A stretch of 64,000 nt of DNA from Bombus terrestris (lineage: Eukaryota > Arthropoda > Insecta > Hymenoptera > Apidae): NCBI RefSeq assembly GCF_910591885.1, contig NW_025963557.1, positions 2,852,001 through 2,916,000 on the forward strand, written 5' to 3'. The translations under genes were made by a program, and so were the position numbers. A model generated the notes under the pieces. The model saw only the letters and a program-made list of their open reading frames with translations. It did not search any database and was not told the DNA's origin. Numbering within the stretch: position 1 is the first letter of the stretch; each line of letters opens with the position of its first letter. Shown piece by piece: positions 39,933 to 55,376 of this stretch.

Positions 39933-40426
39933 TAGAATTTCGATATCACGTATGACGTCATGTGGTGTTACGTAATTGCAAATAACGTTATATTGTGTTA
40001 CTTTATGACGTATGACGTCATGTAGTGTTAGATTACAACGTATGACGTTATGTATTATTACGATACAACGTATGACGTTATATATTACTACGATATAACG
40101 TATGACGTTATACAGTATTAGGTTATAACGTATGACGTTATGTATTATTACGATACAACGTATGACGTTATATATTACTACGATACAACGTATGACGTTA
40201 TGCAGTATTAGGTTATAACGTATGACGTCATGTGGTATTACGTTATTACGAATAACGTTATATTGTGTTACTTTATGTAGTATGACTTATGTAGTATGAC
40301 GTGATGTAGCATTTCTTTATAATGTATGACGTTATGTAGCATTACGGTAATACGAATAACGTTGTACTGTGCTACTTTATAACGTATGACGTTATAAAGT
40401 GTTACGTTATAACGTATGACGTCGTG
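39933..40426 (+). repeat. Diverged 494-bp block with 44-bp element, copy d
   Basis: The fourth and last copy, with the irregular element at 40263-40306. It differs from a-c by small changes (TAGTGTTAGATTAC near 40021, TTATACAGTATTAGG near 40110, GGTAATACG near 40346). The next TAGAATTTCG monomer, at 43039, has GATATAACG instead of GATATCACG and is not followed by the 44-bp element. Confidence 0.9.
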
Positions 40427-43038
40427 TAGTATTACGTTATAACGTATGACGTTATGTATTATTACGATATAACGTAATACGTTATGCAGAATTGGGTTAT
40501 AACGTATGACGTCATGTAGTTTTGCGTTATAACGTATGACGTTACGTAGTATTACGTTATAACGTATGATGTTATGGAGTATTACGTTATAACGTATGAC
40601 GTCATGTGGTAGTACGTTATTACGAATAACGTTATATTGTGCTACTTTATGACGTATGACGTCATGTAGTATTAGGTTACAACGTATGACGTTATGTATT
40701 ATTACGATATAACGTATGACGTTATGCAGTATTAGGTTATAACGTATGACGTCATGTAGTTTTGCGTTATAACGTATGACGTTATGTAGTATTACGATAT
40801 AACGTATGACGTCATGTGGTATTACGTTATTGCGAATAACGATATATTGTGTCACTTTATGACGTATGACGTCATGTAGTATTACGTTTTAACGTATGAC
40901 GATATGTAGTATTGCGTTATTCCGTATGACGTTATATAGTGTTACGTTATAAAGTATGACGTCGTGTAGTATTACGTTATAACGTATGACGTTATGTATT
41001 ATTACGATATAACGTATGACGTCATGTAGTATTAGGTTACAACGTATGACGTTATGTATTATTACGATATAACGTATGACGTTATGTAGTATTACGATAT
41101 AACGTATGACGTTATGTAGTATTACGATATAACGTATGACGTTATGTAGTATTACGTTATAACGTATGACGTCATGTAGTATTACGTTATAACGTATGAC
41201 GTTATGGAGTATTACGTTATAACGTATGAGGTCATGTGGTATTACGTTATTACGAATAACGTTATATTGTGTTACTTTATGACGTATGACGTCATGTAGT
41301 ATTAGGTTACAACGTATGACGATTATGTATTATTACGATATAACGTATGACGTTTATGCAGTATTAGGTTATAACGTATGACGTCATGTAGTTTTGCGTT
41401 ATAACTTATGACGTTATGTAGTATTACGATACAACGTATGACGTCATGTGGTGTTACGTTATTGCGAATAACGTTATATTGTGTTACTTTATGACGTATG
41501 ACGTCATGTATTATTACGTTATAACGTATGACGGTATGTAGTATTACGTTATTCCGTATAACGTTATATAGTGTTACTTTATGAAGTATGACGTTATGTT
41601 GTATTACGTTATATCGTATGACGTTATGGAGCTATACGTTATAACGTATGAGGTCATGTGGTATTACATTAGTACGAATATCGTAATATTGTGTTACTTT
41701 ATGACGTATGACGTCATGTAGTATTACTTTATGACGTATGACGGTATGTAGTATTAGATTACAACGTATGACGTTATGTATTATTACGATATAACGTATG
41801 ACGTTATGTAGTATTACGATATAACGTATGACGTCATGTGGTATTACGTTAATGCGAATAACGTTATATTGTGTCACTTTATGACGTATGACGTCATGTA
41901 GTATTACGTTTTAACGTATGACGGTATGTAGTATTGCGTAATTCCGTATAACGTTATATAGTGTTACGTTATAAAGTATGACGTCGTGTAGTATTACGTT
42001 ATAACGTATGACGTTATGTAGTATTACGATATAACGTATGACGTCATGTGGTATTACGTTATTGCGAATAACGTTATATTGTGTCACTTTATGACGTATG
42101 ACGTCATGTAGTATTACGTTTTAACGTATGACGGTATGAAGTATTGCGTTATTCCGTATAACGTTATATAGTGTTACGTTATAAAGTATGACGTCGTGTA
42201 GTATTACGTTATAACGTATGACGTTATGTATTATTACGATATAACGTATGACGTCATGTAGTATTACGTTATAACGTATGACGTCATATAGTATTACGTT
42301 ATAACGTATGGCGTTATGTAGTATTACGATATAACGTATGACGTCATGTGGTATTACGTAATTGCGAATAACGTTATATTGTGTTACTTTATGACGTATG
42401 ACGTCATGTACTATTACGTTATAACGTATGACGGTATGTAGTATTACGTTATTCCGCATAACGTTGTATAGTGTTACTTTATGAAGTATGACGTTATGTT
42501 GTATTACGTTATAACGTATGACGTCATGTAGTATTACGTTATAACGTATGGCGTTATGTAGTATTACGATATAACGTATGACGTCATGTGGTATTACGTT
42601 ATTGCGAATAACGTTATATTGTGTTACTTCATGATGTATGACGTCATGTAGTATTACGTTATAACGTATGACGGTACGTAGTATTACGTTATTCCGCATA
42701 ACGTTGTATAGTGTTACTTTATTACGTATGACGTCATGTAGTATTACGTTATAACGTATGACGATATGTAGTATTACGATATAACCTATGACGTCATGTA
42801 GTATTACGATATAACGTACAACGTTATATAGAATTACGATATAACGTATGACGTCATGTGGTGTTACGTAATTGCGAATAACGTTATATTGTGTTACTTT
42901 ATGACGTATGACGTCATATAGTATTACTTTATGACGTATGACGTCATGTAGTATTAGATTACAACGTACGACGTTATGTATTATTACGATATAACGTATG
43001 ACGTTATGTAGTATTACGATATAACGTATGACGTTATG
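40427..43038 (+). repeat. Right-family satellite, 3.1-kb repeat copy
   Basis: Most of this segment matches 37.0-39.9 kb. The offset is 3,076 bp for landmarks such as the AAGTATTGCG monomer (about 39063 and 42139) and the GCGTAATTCCG monomer (about 38859 and 41935). The upstream offset is about 3,105 bp, because one monomer is missing and one base is inserted. Satellite only. Confidence 0.82.
41328..41358 (+). repeat. Singleton 31-bp monomer (GACGTTTATG)
   Basis: One extra T in GACGTTATG. I saw no second copy. The matching place one repeat unit to the left (about 38.2 kb) has the normal length. It is therefore a young insertion or an assembly or sequencing error in a short T run. Confidence 0.75.
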
Positions 43039-44060
43039 TAGAATTTCGATATAACGTATGACGTCATGTGGTGTTACGTAATTGCGAATAACGTTATATT
43101 GTGTTACTTTATGACGTATGACGCCATGTAGTATTACGTTTTAACGTATGACGGTATGTAGTATTGCGTTATTCCGTATAACGTTATATAGTGTTACGTT
43201 ATAAAGTATGACGTCGTGTAGTATTACGTTATAACGTATGACGTTATGTATTATTACGATATAACGTATGACGTTATGTATTATTACGATATAACGTATG
43301 ACGTTATGTAGTATTACGATATAACGTATGACGTTATGTAGTATTACGATATAACGTATGACGTTATGTAGTATTACGTTATAACGTATGACGTCATGTA
43401 GTATTAGGTTATAACGTATGACGGTATGTAGTATTGCGTTATTCCGTATAATGTTATATAGTGTTACGTTATAAAGTATGACGTCATGTAGTATTACGTT
43501 ATAACGTATGACGTCATGTAGTATTACGATATAACGTACAACGTTATGTCGTATTACGTTATAACGTATCATGTCATGTAGTATTACGTTATAACGTATG
43601 ACGTTATGGAGTATTACGTTATAACGTATGAGGTCATGTGGTATTACGTAATTACGAATAACGTTATATTGTGTTACTTTATGACGTATGACGTCATGTA
43701 GTATTAGGTTACAACGTATGACGATTATGTATTATTACGATATAACGTATGACGTTATGCAGTATTAGGTTATAACGTATGAGGTCATGTGGTATTACGT
43801 TATTACGAATAACGTTATATTGTGTTACTTTATGACGTATGACGTCATGTAGTATTAGGTTACAACGTATGACGATTATGTATTATTACGATATAACGTA
43901 TGACGTTATGCAGTATTAGGTTATAACGTATGACGTCATGTAGTATTACGATATAACGTACAACGTTATGTCGTATTACGTTATAACGTATCATGTCATG
44001 TAGTATTACGTTATAACGTATGACGTTATGTAGTATTACGATATAACGTATGACGTCATG

Positions 44061-44091
44061 TGGTATTACGTTAATGTGAAATAACGTTATA
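44061..44091 (+). repeat. 31-bp monomer (GTGAAATAACG), first of seven copies
   Basis: The variant TTAATGTGAAATAACG replaces TTAATGCGAATAACG, so one base is inserted and a CpG becomes TG. TTAATGTGAA starts at 44071, 46532, 50344, 52776, 62738, 63340 and 63851. It was not seen left of 44 kb, so it arose or was amplified within the right family. Confidence 0.88.
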
Positions 44092-45081
44092 TTGTGTCAC
44101 TTTATGACGTATGACGTCATGTAGTATTACGTTTTAACGTATGACGGTATGTAGTATTGCGTAATTCCGTATAACGTTATATAGTGTTACGTTATAAAGT
44201 ATGACGTCGTGTAGTATTACGTTATAACGTATGACGTTATGTAGTATTACGATATAACGTATGACGTCATGTGGTATTACGTTATTGCGAATAACGTTAT
44301 ATTGTGTCACTTTATGACGTATGACGTCATGTAGGATTACGTTTTAACGTATGACGGTATGTAGTATTGCGTTATTCCGTATAACGTTATACAGTGTTAC
44401 GTTATAAAGTATGACGTCGTGTAGTATTACGTTATAACGTATGACGTTATGTATTATTACGATATAACGTAATACGTTATGCAGAATTGGGTTATAACGT
44501 ATGACGTCATGTAGTTTTGCGTTATAACGTATGACGTTACGTAGTATTACGTTATAACGTATGATGTTATGGAGTATTACGTTATAACGTATGACGTCAT
44601 GTGGTAGTACTTTATTACGAATAACGTTATATTGTGTTACTTTATGACGTATGACGTTATGTAGTATTAGGTTACAACGTATGACGTTATGTATTATTAC
44701 GATATAACGTATGACGTTATGTAGTATTAGGTTACAACGTATGACGTTATGTATTATTACGATATAACGTATGACGTTATGCAGTATTAGGTTATAACGT
44801 ATGACGTCATGTAGTTTTGCGTTATAACGTATGACGTTACGTAGTATTACGTTATAACGTATGATGTTATGGAGTATTACGTTATAACGTATGACGTCAT
44901 GTGGTAGTACGTTATTACGAATAACGTTATATTGTGTTACTTTATGACGTATGACGTCATGTAGTATTAGGTTACAACGTATGACGTTATGTATTATTAC
45001 GATATAACGTATGACGTTATGCAGTATTAGGTTATAACGTATGACGTCATGTAGTTTTGCGTTATAACGTATGACGTTATG

Positions 45082-45110
45082 TAGTATTACGATATAACGT
45101 ATGACGTATG
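45082..45110 (+). repeat. Singleton 29-bp monomer (GACGTATG)
   Basis: GACGTCATG has lost one base. The corresponding monomer one macro-repeat to the right (about 51.38 kb) is full length. This difference accounts for the change of offset from 6,272-6,273 to 6,274 bp. It is a private deletion or an assembly error. Confidence 0.75.
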
Positions 45111-48100
45111 TGGTATTACGTTATTGCGAATAACGTTATATTGTGTCACTTTATGACGTATGACGCCATGTAGTATTACGTTTTAACGTATGACGGTATG
45201 TAGTATTGCGTTATTCCGTATAACGTTATATAGTGTTACTTTATGAAGTATGACGTTATGTTGTATTACGTTATAGCGTATGACGTTATGGAGCATTACG
45301 TTATAACGTATGAGGTCATGTGGTATTACATTAGTACGAATATCGTAATATTGTGTTACTTTATGACGTATGACGTCATGTAGTATTACTTTATGACGTA
45401 TGACGGTATGTAGTATTACGTTATTCCGTATAACGTTATATAGTGTTACGTTATAAAGTATGACGTCGTGTAGTATTACGTTATAACGTATGACTTTATG
45501 GAGTATTACGTTATAACGTATGATGTCATGTGGTATTACGTTATTACGTATATCGTAATATTGTGTTACTTTATGACGTATGACGTCATGTAGTATTACT
45601 TTGTGACGTATGACGTCATGTAGTATTACTTTATGACGTATGACGTTATGTAGTATTAGGTTACAACGTATGACGTTATGTATTATTACGATATAACGTA
45701 TGACGTCATGTAGTATTACGATATAACGTACAACGTTATGTCGTATTACGTTATAACGTATCATGTCATGTAGTATTACGTTATAACGTATGACATTATG
45801 GAGTATTACGTTATAACGTATGAGGTCATGTGGTATTACGTTATTACGAATATCGTAATATTGTGATACTTTATGACGTATGACGCCATGTAGTATTACT
45901 TTATTACGTATGACGTCATGTAGTATTAGATTACAACGTATGACGTTATGTATTATTACGATATAACGTATGACGTTATGTAGTATTACGATATAACGTA
46001 TGACGTTATGTAGTATTACGATATAACGTATGACGTTATGTAGTATTACGTTATAACGTATGACGTCATGTAGTATTACGTTATAACGTATGACGGTATG
46101 TAGTATTGCGTTATTCCGTATAACGTTATATAGTGTTACGTTATAAAGTATGACGTCATGTAGTATTACGTTATAACGTATGACGTCATGTAGTATTACG
46201 ATATAACGTACAACGTTATGTCGTATTACGTTATAACGTATCATGTCATGTAGTATTACGTTATAACGTATGACGTTATGGAGTATTACGTTATAACGTA
46301 TGAGGTCATGTGGTGTTACGTTATTACGAATAACGTTATATTGTGTTACTTTATGACGTATGACGTCATGTAGTATTAGGTTACAACGTATGACGATTAT
46401 GTATTATTACGATATAACGTATGACGTTATGCAGTGTTAGGTTATAACGTATGACGTCATGTAGTTTTGCGTTATAACGTATGACGTTATGTAGTATTAC
46501 GATATAACGTATGACGTCATGTGGTATTACGTTAATGTGAAATAACGTTATATTGTGTCACTTTATGACGTATGACGTCATGTAGTATTACGTTTTAACG
46601 TATGACGGTATGTAGTATTGCGTAATTCCGTATAACGTTATATAGTGGTACGTTATAAAGTATGACGTCGTGTAGTATTACGTTATAACGTATGACGTTA
46701 TGTAGTATTACGATATAACGTATGACGTCATGTGGTATTACGTTATTGCGAATAACGTTATATTGTGTCACTTTATGACGTATGACGTCATGTAGTATTA
46801 CGTTTTAACGTATGACGGTATGTAGTATTGCGTTATTCCGTATAACGTTATATAGTGTTACGTTATAAAGTATGACGTCGTGTAGTATTACGTTATAACG
46901 TATGACGTTATGTATTATTACGATATAACGTAATACGTTATGCAGAATTGGGTTATAACGTATGACGTCATGTAGTTTTGCGTTATAACGTATGACGTTA
47001 CGTAGTATTACGTTATAACGTATGATGTTATGGAGTATTACGTTATAACGTATGACGTCATGTGGTAGTACTTTATTACGAATAACGTTATATTGTGTTA
47101 CTTTATGACGTATGACGTCGTGTAGTATTACGTTATAACGTATGACGTTATGTATTATTACGATATAACGTAATACGTTATGCAGAATTGGGTTATAACG
47201 TATGACGTCATGTAGTTTTGCGTTATAACGTATGACGTTACGTAGTATTACGATATAACGTATGACGTTATGCAGTATTAGGTTATAACGTATGACGTCA
47301 TGTAGTTTTGCGTTATAACGTATGACGTTACGTAGTATTACGTTATAACGTATGATGTTATGGAGTATTACGTTATAACGTATGACGTCATGTGGTAGTA
47401 CGTTATTACGAATAACGTTATATTGTGTTACTTTATGACGTATGACGTCATGTAGTATTAGGTTACAACGTATGACGTTATGTATTATTACGATATAACG
47501 TAATACGTTATGCAGAATTGGGTTATAACGTATGACGTCATGTAGTTTTGCGTTATAACGTATGACGTTACGTAGTATTACGTTATAACGTATGATGTTA
47601 TGGAGTATTACGTTATAACGTATGACGTCATGTGGTAGTACGTTATTACGAATAACGTTATATAGTGTTACTTTATGACGTATGACCTCATGTAGTATTA
47701 GGTTACAACGTATGACGTTATGTATTATTACGATATAACGTATGACGTTATGCAGTATTAGGTTATAACGTATGACGTCATGTAGTTTTGCGTTATAACG
47801 TATGACGTTATGTAGTATTACGATATAACGTATGACGTCATGTGGTATTACGTTATTGCGAATAACGTTATATTGTGTCACTTTATGACGTATGACGCCA
47901 TGTAGTATTACGTTTTAACGTATGACGGTATGTAGTATTGCGTTATTCCGTATAACGTTATATAGTGTTACGTTATAAAGTATGACGTCGTGTAGTATTA
48001 CGTTATAACGTATGACGTTATGTATTATTACGATATAACGTATGACGTCATGCAGTATTACGTTATAACGTATGACGTCATGTAGTATTACGTTATAACG

Positions 48101-49522
48101 TATGACGGTATGTAGTATTGCGTTATTCCGTATAACGTTATATAGTGTTACGTTATAAAGTATGACGTCATGTAGTATTACGTTTTAACGCATGACGGTA
48201 TGTAGTATTGCGTTATTCCGTATAACGTTATATAGTGTTACGTTATAAAGTATGACGTCGTGTAGTATTACGATATAACGTATGACGTTATGCAGTATTA
48301 GGTTATAACGTATGACGTCATGTAGTTTTGCGTTATAACTTATGACGTTATGTAGTATTACGATACAACGTATGACGTCATGTGGTGTTACGTTATTGCG
48401 AATAACGTTATATTGTGTTACTTTATGACGTATGACGTCATGTAGTATTACGTTATAACGTATGACGGTATGTAGTATTGCGTAATTCCGTATAACGTTA
48501 TATAGTGTTACGTTATAAAGTATGACGTCGTGTAGTATTACGTTATATCGTATGACGTTATGTAGTATTACGATATAACGTATGACGTCATGTGGTATTA
48601 CGTTATTGCGAATAACGTTATATTGTGTCACTTTATGACGTATGACGTCATGTAGTACTACGTTTTAACGTATGACGGTATGAAGTATTGCGTAATTCCG
48701 TATAACGTTATATAGTGTTACGTTATAAAGTATGACGTCGTGTAGTATTACGTTATATCGTATGACGTTATGTAGTATTACGATATAACGTATGACGTCA
48801 TGTGGTATTACGTTATTGCGAATAACGTTATATTGTGTCACTTTATGACGTATGACGTCATGTAGTATTACGTTTTAACGTATGACGTCATATAGTATTA
48901 CGTTATAACGTATGGCGTTATGTAGTATTACGATATAACGTATGACGTCATGTGGTATTACGTTATTGCGAATAACGTTATATTGTGTTACTTTATGACG
49001 TATGACGTCATGTACTATTACGTTATAACGTATGACGGTATGTAGTATTACGTTATTCCGCATAACGTTGTATAGTGTTACTTTATGAAGTATGACGTTA
49101 TGTTGTATTACGTTATAACGTATGACGTCATGTAGTATTACGTTATAACGTATGGCGTTATGTAGTATTACGATATAACGTATGACGTCATGTGGTATTA
49201 CGTTATTGCGAATAACGTTATATTGAGTTACTTCATGATGTATGACGTCATGTAGTATTACGTTATAACGTATGACGGTACGTAGTATTACGTTATTCCG
49301 CATAACGTTGTATAGTGTTACTTTATTACGTATGACGTCATGTGGTGTTACGTAATTGCGAATAACGTTATATTGTGTTACTTTATGACGTATGACGTCA
49401 TATAGTATTACTTTATGACGTATGACGTCATGTAGTATTAGATTACAACGTACGACGTTATGTATTATTACGATATAACGTATGACGTTATGTAGTATTA
49501 CGATATAACGTATGACGTTATG

Positions 49523-52500
49523 TAGAATTTCGATATAACGTATGACGTCATGTGGTGTTACGTAATTGCGAATAACGTTATATTGTGTTACTTTATGACG
49601 TATGACGCCATGTAGTATTACGTTTTAACGTATGACGGTATGTAGTATTGCGTTATTCCGTATAACGTTATATAGTGTTACGTTATAAAGTATGACGTCG
49701 TGTAGTATTACGTTATAACGTATGACGTTATGTATTATTACGATATAACGTATGACGTTATGTATTATTACGATATAACGTATGACGTTATGTAGTATTA
49801 CGATATAACGTATGACGTTATGTAGTATTACGATATAACGTATGACGTTATGTAGTATTACGTTATAACGTATGACGTCATGTAGTATTACGTTATAACG
49901 TATGACGGTATGTAGTATTGCGTTATTCCGTATAACGTTATATAGTGTTACGTTATAAAGTATGACGTCATGTAGTATTACGTTATAACGTATGACGTCA
50001 TGTAGTATTACGATATAACGTACAACGTTATGTCGTATTACGTTATAACGTATCATGTCATGTAGTATTACGTTATAACGTATGACGTTATGGAGTATTA
50101 CGTTATAACGTATGAGGTCATGTGGTATTACGTAACTACGAATAACGTTATATTGTGTTACTTTATGACGCATGACGTCATGTAGTATTAGGTTACAACG
50201 TATGACGATTATGTATTATTACGATATAACGTATGACGTTATGCAGTATTAGGTTATAACGTATGACGTCATGTAGTTTTGCGTTATAACGTATGACGTT
50301 ATGTAGTATTACGATATAACGTATGACGTCATGTGGTATTACGTTAATGTGAAATAACGTTATATTGTGTCACTTTATGACGTATGACGTCATGTAGTAT
50401 TACGTTTTAACGTATGACGGTATGTAGTATTGCGTAATTCCGTATAACGTTATATAGTGTTACGTTATAAAGTATGACGTCGTGTAGTATTACGTTATAA
50501 CGTATGACGTTATGTAGTATTACGATATAACGTATGACGTCATGTGGTATTACGTTATTGCGAATAACGTTATATTGTGTCACTTTATGACGTATGACGT
50601 CATGTAGGATTACGTTTTAACGTATGACGGTATGTAGTATTGCGTTATTCCGTATAACGTTATATAGTGTTACGTTATAAAGTATGACGTCGTGTAGTAT
50701 TACGTTATAACGTATGACGTTATGTATTATTACGATATAACGTAATACGTTATGCAGAATTGGGTTATAACGTATGACGTCATGTAGTTTTGCGTTATAA
50801 CGTATGACGTTACGTAGTATTACGTTATAACGTATGATGTTATGGAGTATTACGTTATAACGTATGACGTCATGTGGTAGTACTTTATTACGAATAACGT
50901 TATATTGTGTTACTTTATGACGTATGACGTTATGTAGTATTAGGTTACAACGTATGACGTTATGTATTATTACGATATAACGTATGACGTTATGTAGTAT
51001 TAGGTTACAACGTATGACGTTATGTATTATTACGATATAACGTATGACGTTATGCAGTATTAGGTTATAACGTATGACGTCATGTAGTTTTGCGTTATAA
51101 CGTATGACGTTACGTAGTATTACGTTATAACGTATGATGTTATGGAGTATTACGTTATAACGTATGACGTCATGTGGTAGTACGTTATTACGAATAACGT
51201 TATATTGTGTTACTTTATGACGTATGACGTCATGTAGTATTAGGTTACAACGTATGACGTTATGCATAATTACGATATAACGTATGACGTTATGCAGTAT
51301 TAGGTTATAACGTATGACGTCATGTAGTTTTGCGTTATAACGTATGACGTTATGTAGTATTACGATATAACGTATGACGTCATGTGGTATTACGTTATTG
51401 CGAATAACGTTATATTGTGTCACTTTATGACGTATGACGCCATGTAGTATTACGTTTTAACGTATGACGGTATGTAGTATTGCGTTATTCCGTATAACGT
51501 TATATAGTGTTACTTTATGAAGTATGACGTTATGTTGTATTACGTTATAGCGTATGACGTTATGGAGCATTACGTTATAACGTATGAGGTCATGTGGTAT
51601 TACATTAGTACGAATATCGTAATATTGTGTTACTTTATGACGTATGACGTCATGTAGTATTACTTTATGACGTATGACGGTATGTAGTATTACGTTATTC
51701 CGTATAACGTTATATAGTGTTACGTTATAAAGTATGACGTCGTGTAGTATTACGTTATAACGTATGACTTTATGGAGTATTACGTTATAACGTATGATGT
51801 CATGTGGTATTACGTTATTACGTATATCGTAATATTGTGTTACTTTATGACGTATGACGTCATGTAGTATTACTTTGTGACGTATGACGTCATGTAGTAT
51901 TACTTTATGACGTATGACGTTATGTAGTATTAGGTTACAACGTATGACGTTATGTATTATTACGATATAACGTATGACGTCATGTAGTATTACGATATAA
52001 CGTACAACGTTATGTCGTATTACGTTATAACGTATAATGTCATGTAGTATTACGTTATAACGTATGACATTATGGAGTATTACGTTATAACGTATGAGGT
52101 CATGTGGTATTACGTTATTACGAATATCGTAATATTGTGATACTTTATGACGTATGACGCCATGTAGTATTACTTTATTACGTATGACGTCATGTAGTAT
52201 TAGATTACAACGTATGACGTTATGTATTATTACGATATAACGTATGACGTTATGTAGTATTACGATATAACTTATGACGTTATGTAGTATTACGTTATAA
52301 CGTATGACGTCATGTAGTATTACGTTATAACGTATGACGGTATGTAGTATTGCGTTATTCCGTATAACGTTATATAGTGTTACGTTATAAAGTATGACGT
52401 CATGTAGTATTACGTTATAACGTATGACGTCATGTAGTATTACGATATAACGTACAACGTTATGTCGTATTACGTTATAACGTATCATGTCATGTAGTAT

Positions 52501-55376
52501 TAAGTTATAACGTATGACGTTATGGAGTATTACGTTATAACGTATGAGGTCATGTGGTATTACGTTATTACGAATAACGTTATATTGTGTTACTTTATGA
52601 CGTATGACGTCATGTAGTATTAGGTTACAACGTATGACGATTATGTATTATTACGTTATAACGTATGACGTTATGCAGTGTTAGGTTATAACGTATGACG
52701 TCATGTAGTTTTGCGTTATAACGTATGACGTTATGTAGTATTACGATATAACGTATGACGTCATGTGGTATTACGTTAATGTGAAATAACGTTATATTGT
52801 GTCACTTTATGACGTATGACGTCATGTAGTATTACGTTTTAACGTATGACGGTATGTAGTATTGCATAATTCCGTATAACGTTATATAGTGTTACGTTAT
52901 AAAGTATGACGTCGTGTAGTATTACGTTATAACGTATGACGTTATGTAGTATTACGATATAACGTATGACGTCATGTGGTATTACGTTATTGCGAATAAC
53001 GTTATATTGTGTCACTTTATGACGTATGACGTCATGTAGTATTACGTTTTAACGTATGACGGTATGTAGTATTGCGTTATTCCGTATAACGTTATATAGT
53101 GTTACGTTATAAAGTATGACGTCGTGTAGTATTACGTTATAACGTATGACGTTATGTATTATTACGATATAACGTATGACGTCATGTGGTAGTACTTTAT
53201 TACGAATAACGTTATATTGTGTTACTTTATGACGTATGACGTCATGTAGTATTAGGTTACAACGTATGACGTTATGTATTATTACGATATAACGTATGAC
53301 GTTATGCAGTATTAGGTTATAACGTATGACGTCATGTAGTTTTGCGTTATAACGTATGACGTTACGTAGTATTACGTTATAACGTATGATGTTATGGAGT
53401 ATTACGTTATAACGTATGACGTCATGTGGTAGTACTTTATTACGAATAACGTTATATTGTGTTACTTTATGACGTATGACGTCATGTAGTATTAGGTTAC
53501 AACGTATGACGTTATGTATTATTACGATATAACGTATGACGTTATGCAGTATTAGGTTATAACGTATGACGTCATGTAGTTTTGCGTTATAACGTATGAC
53601 GTTACGTAGTATTACGTTATAACGTATGATGTTATGGAGTATTACGTTATAACGTATGACGTCATGTGGTAGTACGTTATTACGAATAACGTTATATTGT
53701 GTTACTTTATGACGTATGACGTCATGTAGTATTAGGTTACAACGTATGACGTTATGTATTATTACGATATAACGTATGACGTTATGCAGTATTAGGTTAT
53801 AACGTATGACGTCATGTAGTTTTGCGTTATAACGTATGACGTTATGTAGTATTACGATATAACGTATGACGTCATGTGGTATTACGTTATTGCGAATAAC
53901 GTTATATTGTGTCACTTTATGACGTATGACGCCATGTAGTATTACGTTTTAACGTATGACGGTATGTAGTATTGCGTTATTCCGTATAGCGTTATATAGT
54001 GTTACGTTATAAAGTATGACGTCGTGTAGTATTACGTTATAACGTATGACGTTATGTATTATTACGATATAACGTATGACGTCATGTAGTATTACTTTAT
54101 GACGTATGACGTCATGTAGTATTAGGTTACAACGTATGACGTTATGTATTATTACGATATGACGTATGACGTTATGCAGTATTAGGTTATAACGTATGAC
54201 GTCATGTAGTTTTGCGTTATAACTTATGACGTTATGTAGTATTACGATACAACGTATGACGTCATGTGGTGTTACGTTATTGCGAATAACGTTATATTGT
54301 GTTACTTTATGACGTATGACGTCATGTAGTATTACGTTATAACGTATGACGGTATGTAGTATTACGTTATTCCGTATAACGTTATATAGTGTTACTTTAT
54401 GAAGTATGACGTTATGTTGTATTACGTTATAGCGTATGACGTTATGGAGCATTACGTTATAACGTATGAGGTCATGTGGTATTACATTAGTACGAATATC
54501 GTAATATTGTGTTACTTTATGACGTATGACGTCATGTAGTATTACTTTATGACGTATGACGGTATGTAGTATTACGTTATTCCGTATAACGTTATATAGT
54601 GTTACGCTATAAAGTATGACGTCGTGTAGTATTACGTTATAACGTATGGCGTTATGTAGTATTACGATATAACGTATGACGTCATGTGGTATTACGTTAT
54701 TGCGAATAACGTTATATTGTGTTACTTTATGACGTATGACGTCATGTAGTATTACGTTATAACGTATGACGGTATGTAGTATTACGTTATTCCGCATAAC
54801 GTTGTATAGTGTTACTTTATGAAGTATGACGTTATGTTGTATTACGTTATAACGTATGACGTCATGTAGTATTACGTTATAACGTATGGCGTTATGTAGT
54901 ATTACGATATAACGTATGACGTCATGTGGTATTACGTTATTGCGAATAACGTTATATTGTGTTACTTCATGATGTATGACGTCATGTAGTATTACGTTAT
55001 AACGTATGACGGTATGTAGTATTACGTTATTCCGCATAACGTTGTATAGTGTTACTTTATTACGTATGACGTCATGTAGTATTACGTTATAACGTATGAC
55101 GGTATGTAGTATTACGATATAACCTATGACGTCATGTAGTATTACGATATAACGTACAACGTTATATAGAATTACGATATAACGTATGACGTCATGTGGT
55201 GTTACGTAATTGCGAATAACGTTATATTGTGTTACTTTATGACGTATGACGTCATATAGTATTACTTTATGACGTATGACGTCATGTAGTATTAGATTAC
55301 AACGTACGACGTTATGTATTATTACGATATAACGTATGACGTTATGTATTATTACGATATAACGTATGACGTTATG
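49523..55376 (+). repeat. Right-family macro-repeat, copy 2 (about 5.9 kb)
   Basis: The segment is bounded by TAGAATTTCG monomers at 49523 and 55377. It repeats the order of copy 1 with some gains and losses of whole monomers, for example a run of extra TTAGGTTACAACG units at 53.1-53.8 kb. At about 54.64-55.07 kb it contains left-type monomers (TATGGCGTTATG, ATTCCGCATAACG) at the place where copy 1 has them at 48.90-49.32 kb. Satellite only. Confidence 0.8.

Larger units (their letters stand above)
43039..49522 (+). repeat. Right-family macro-repeat, copy 1 (about 6.5 kb)
   Basis: The segment is bounded by the TAGAATTTCG monomers at 43039 and 49523. Landmarks recur in the next copy at +6,272 to +6,274 bp: TAGGATTACG (44332/50604), GTGAAATAACG (near 44077/50350) and GACATTATGG (about 45791/52065). 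The 2 bp over a multiple of 30 comes from counted 31-bp and 29-bp monomers. A local duplication repeats the GACGATTATG head at 43729 and 43870. Satellite only. Confidence 0.82.
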
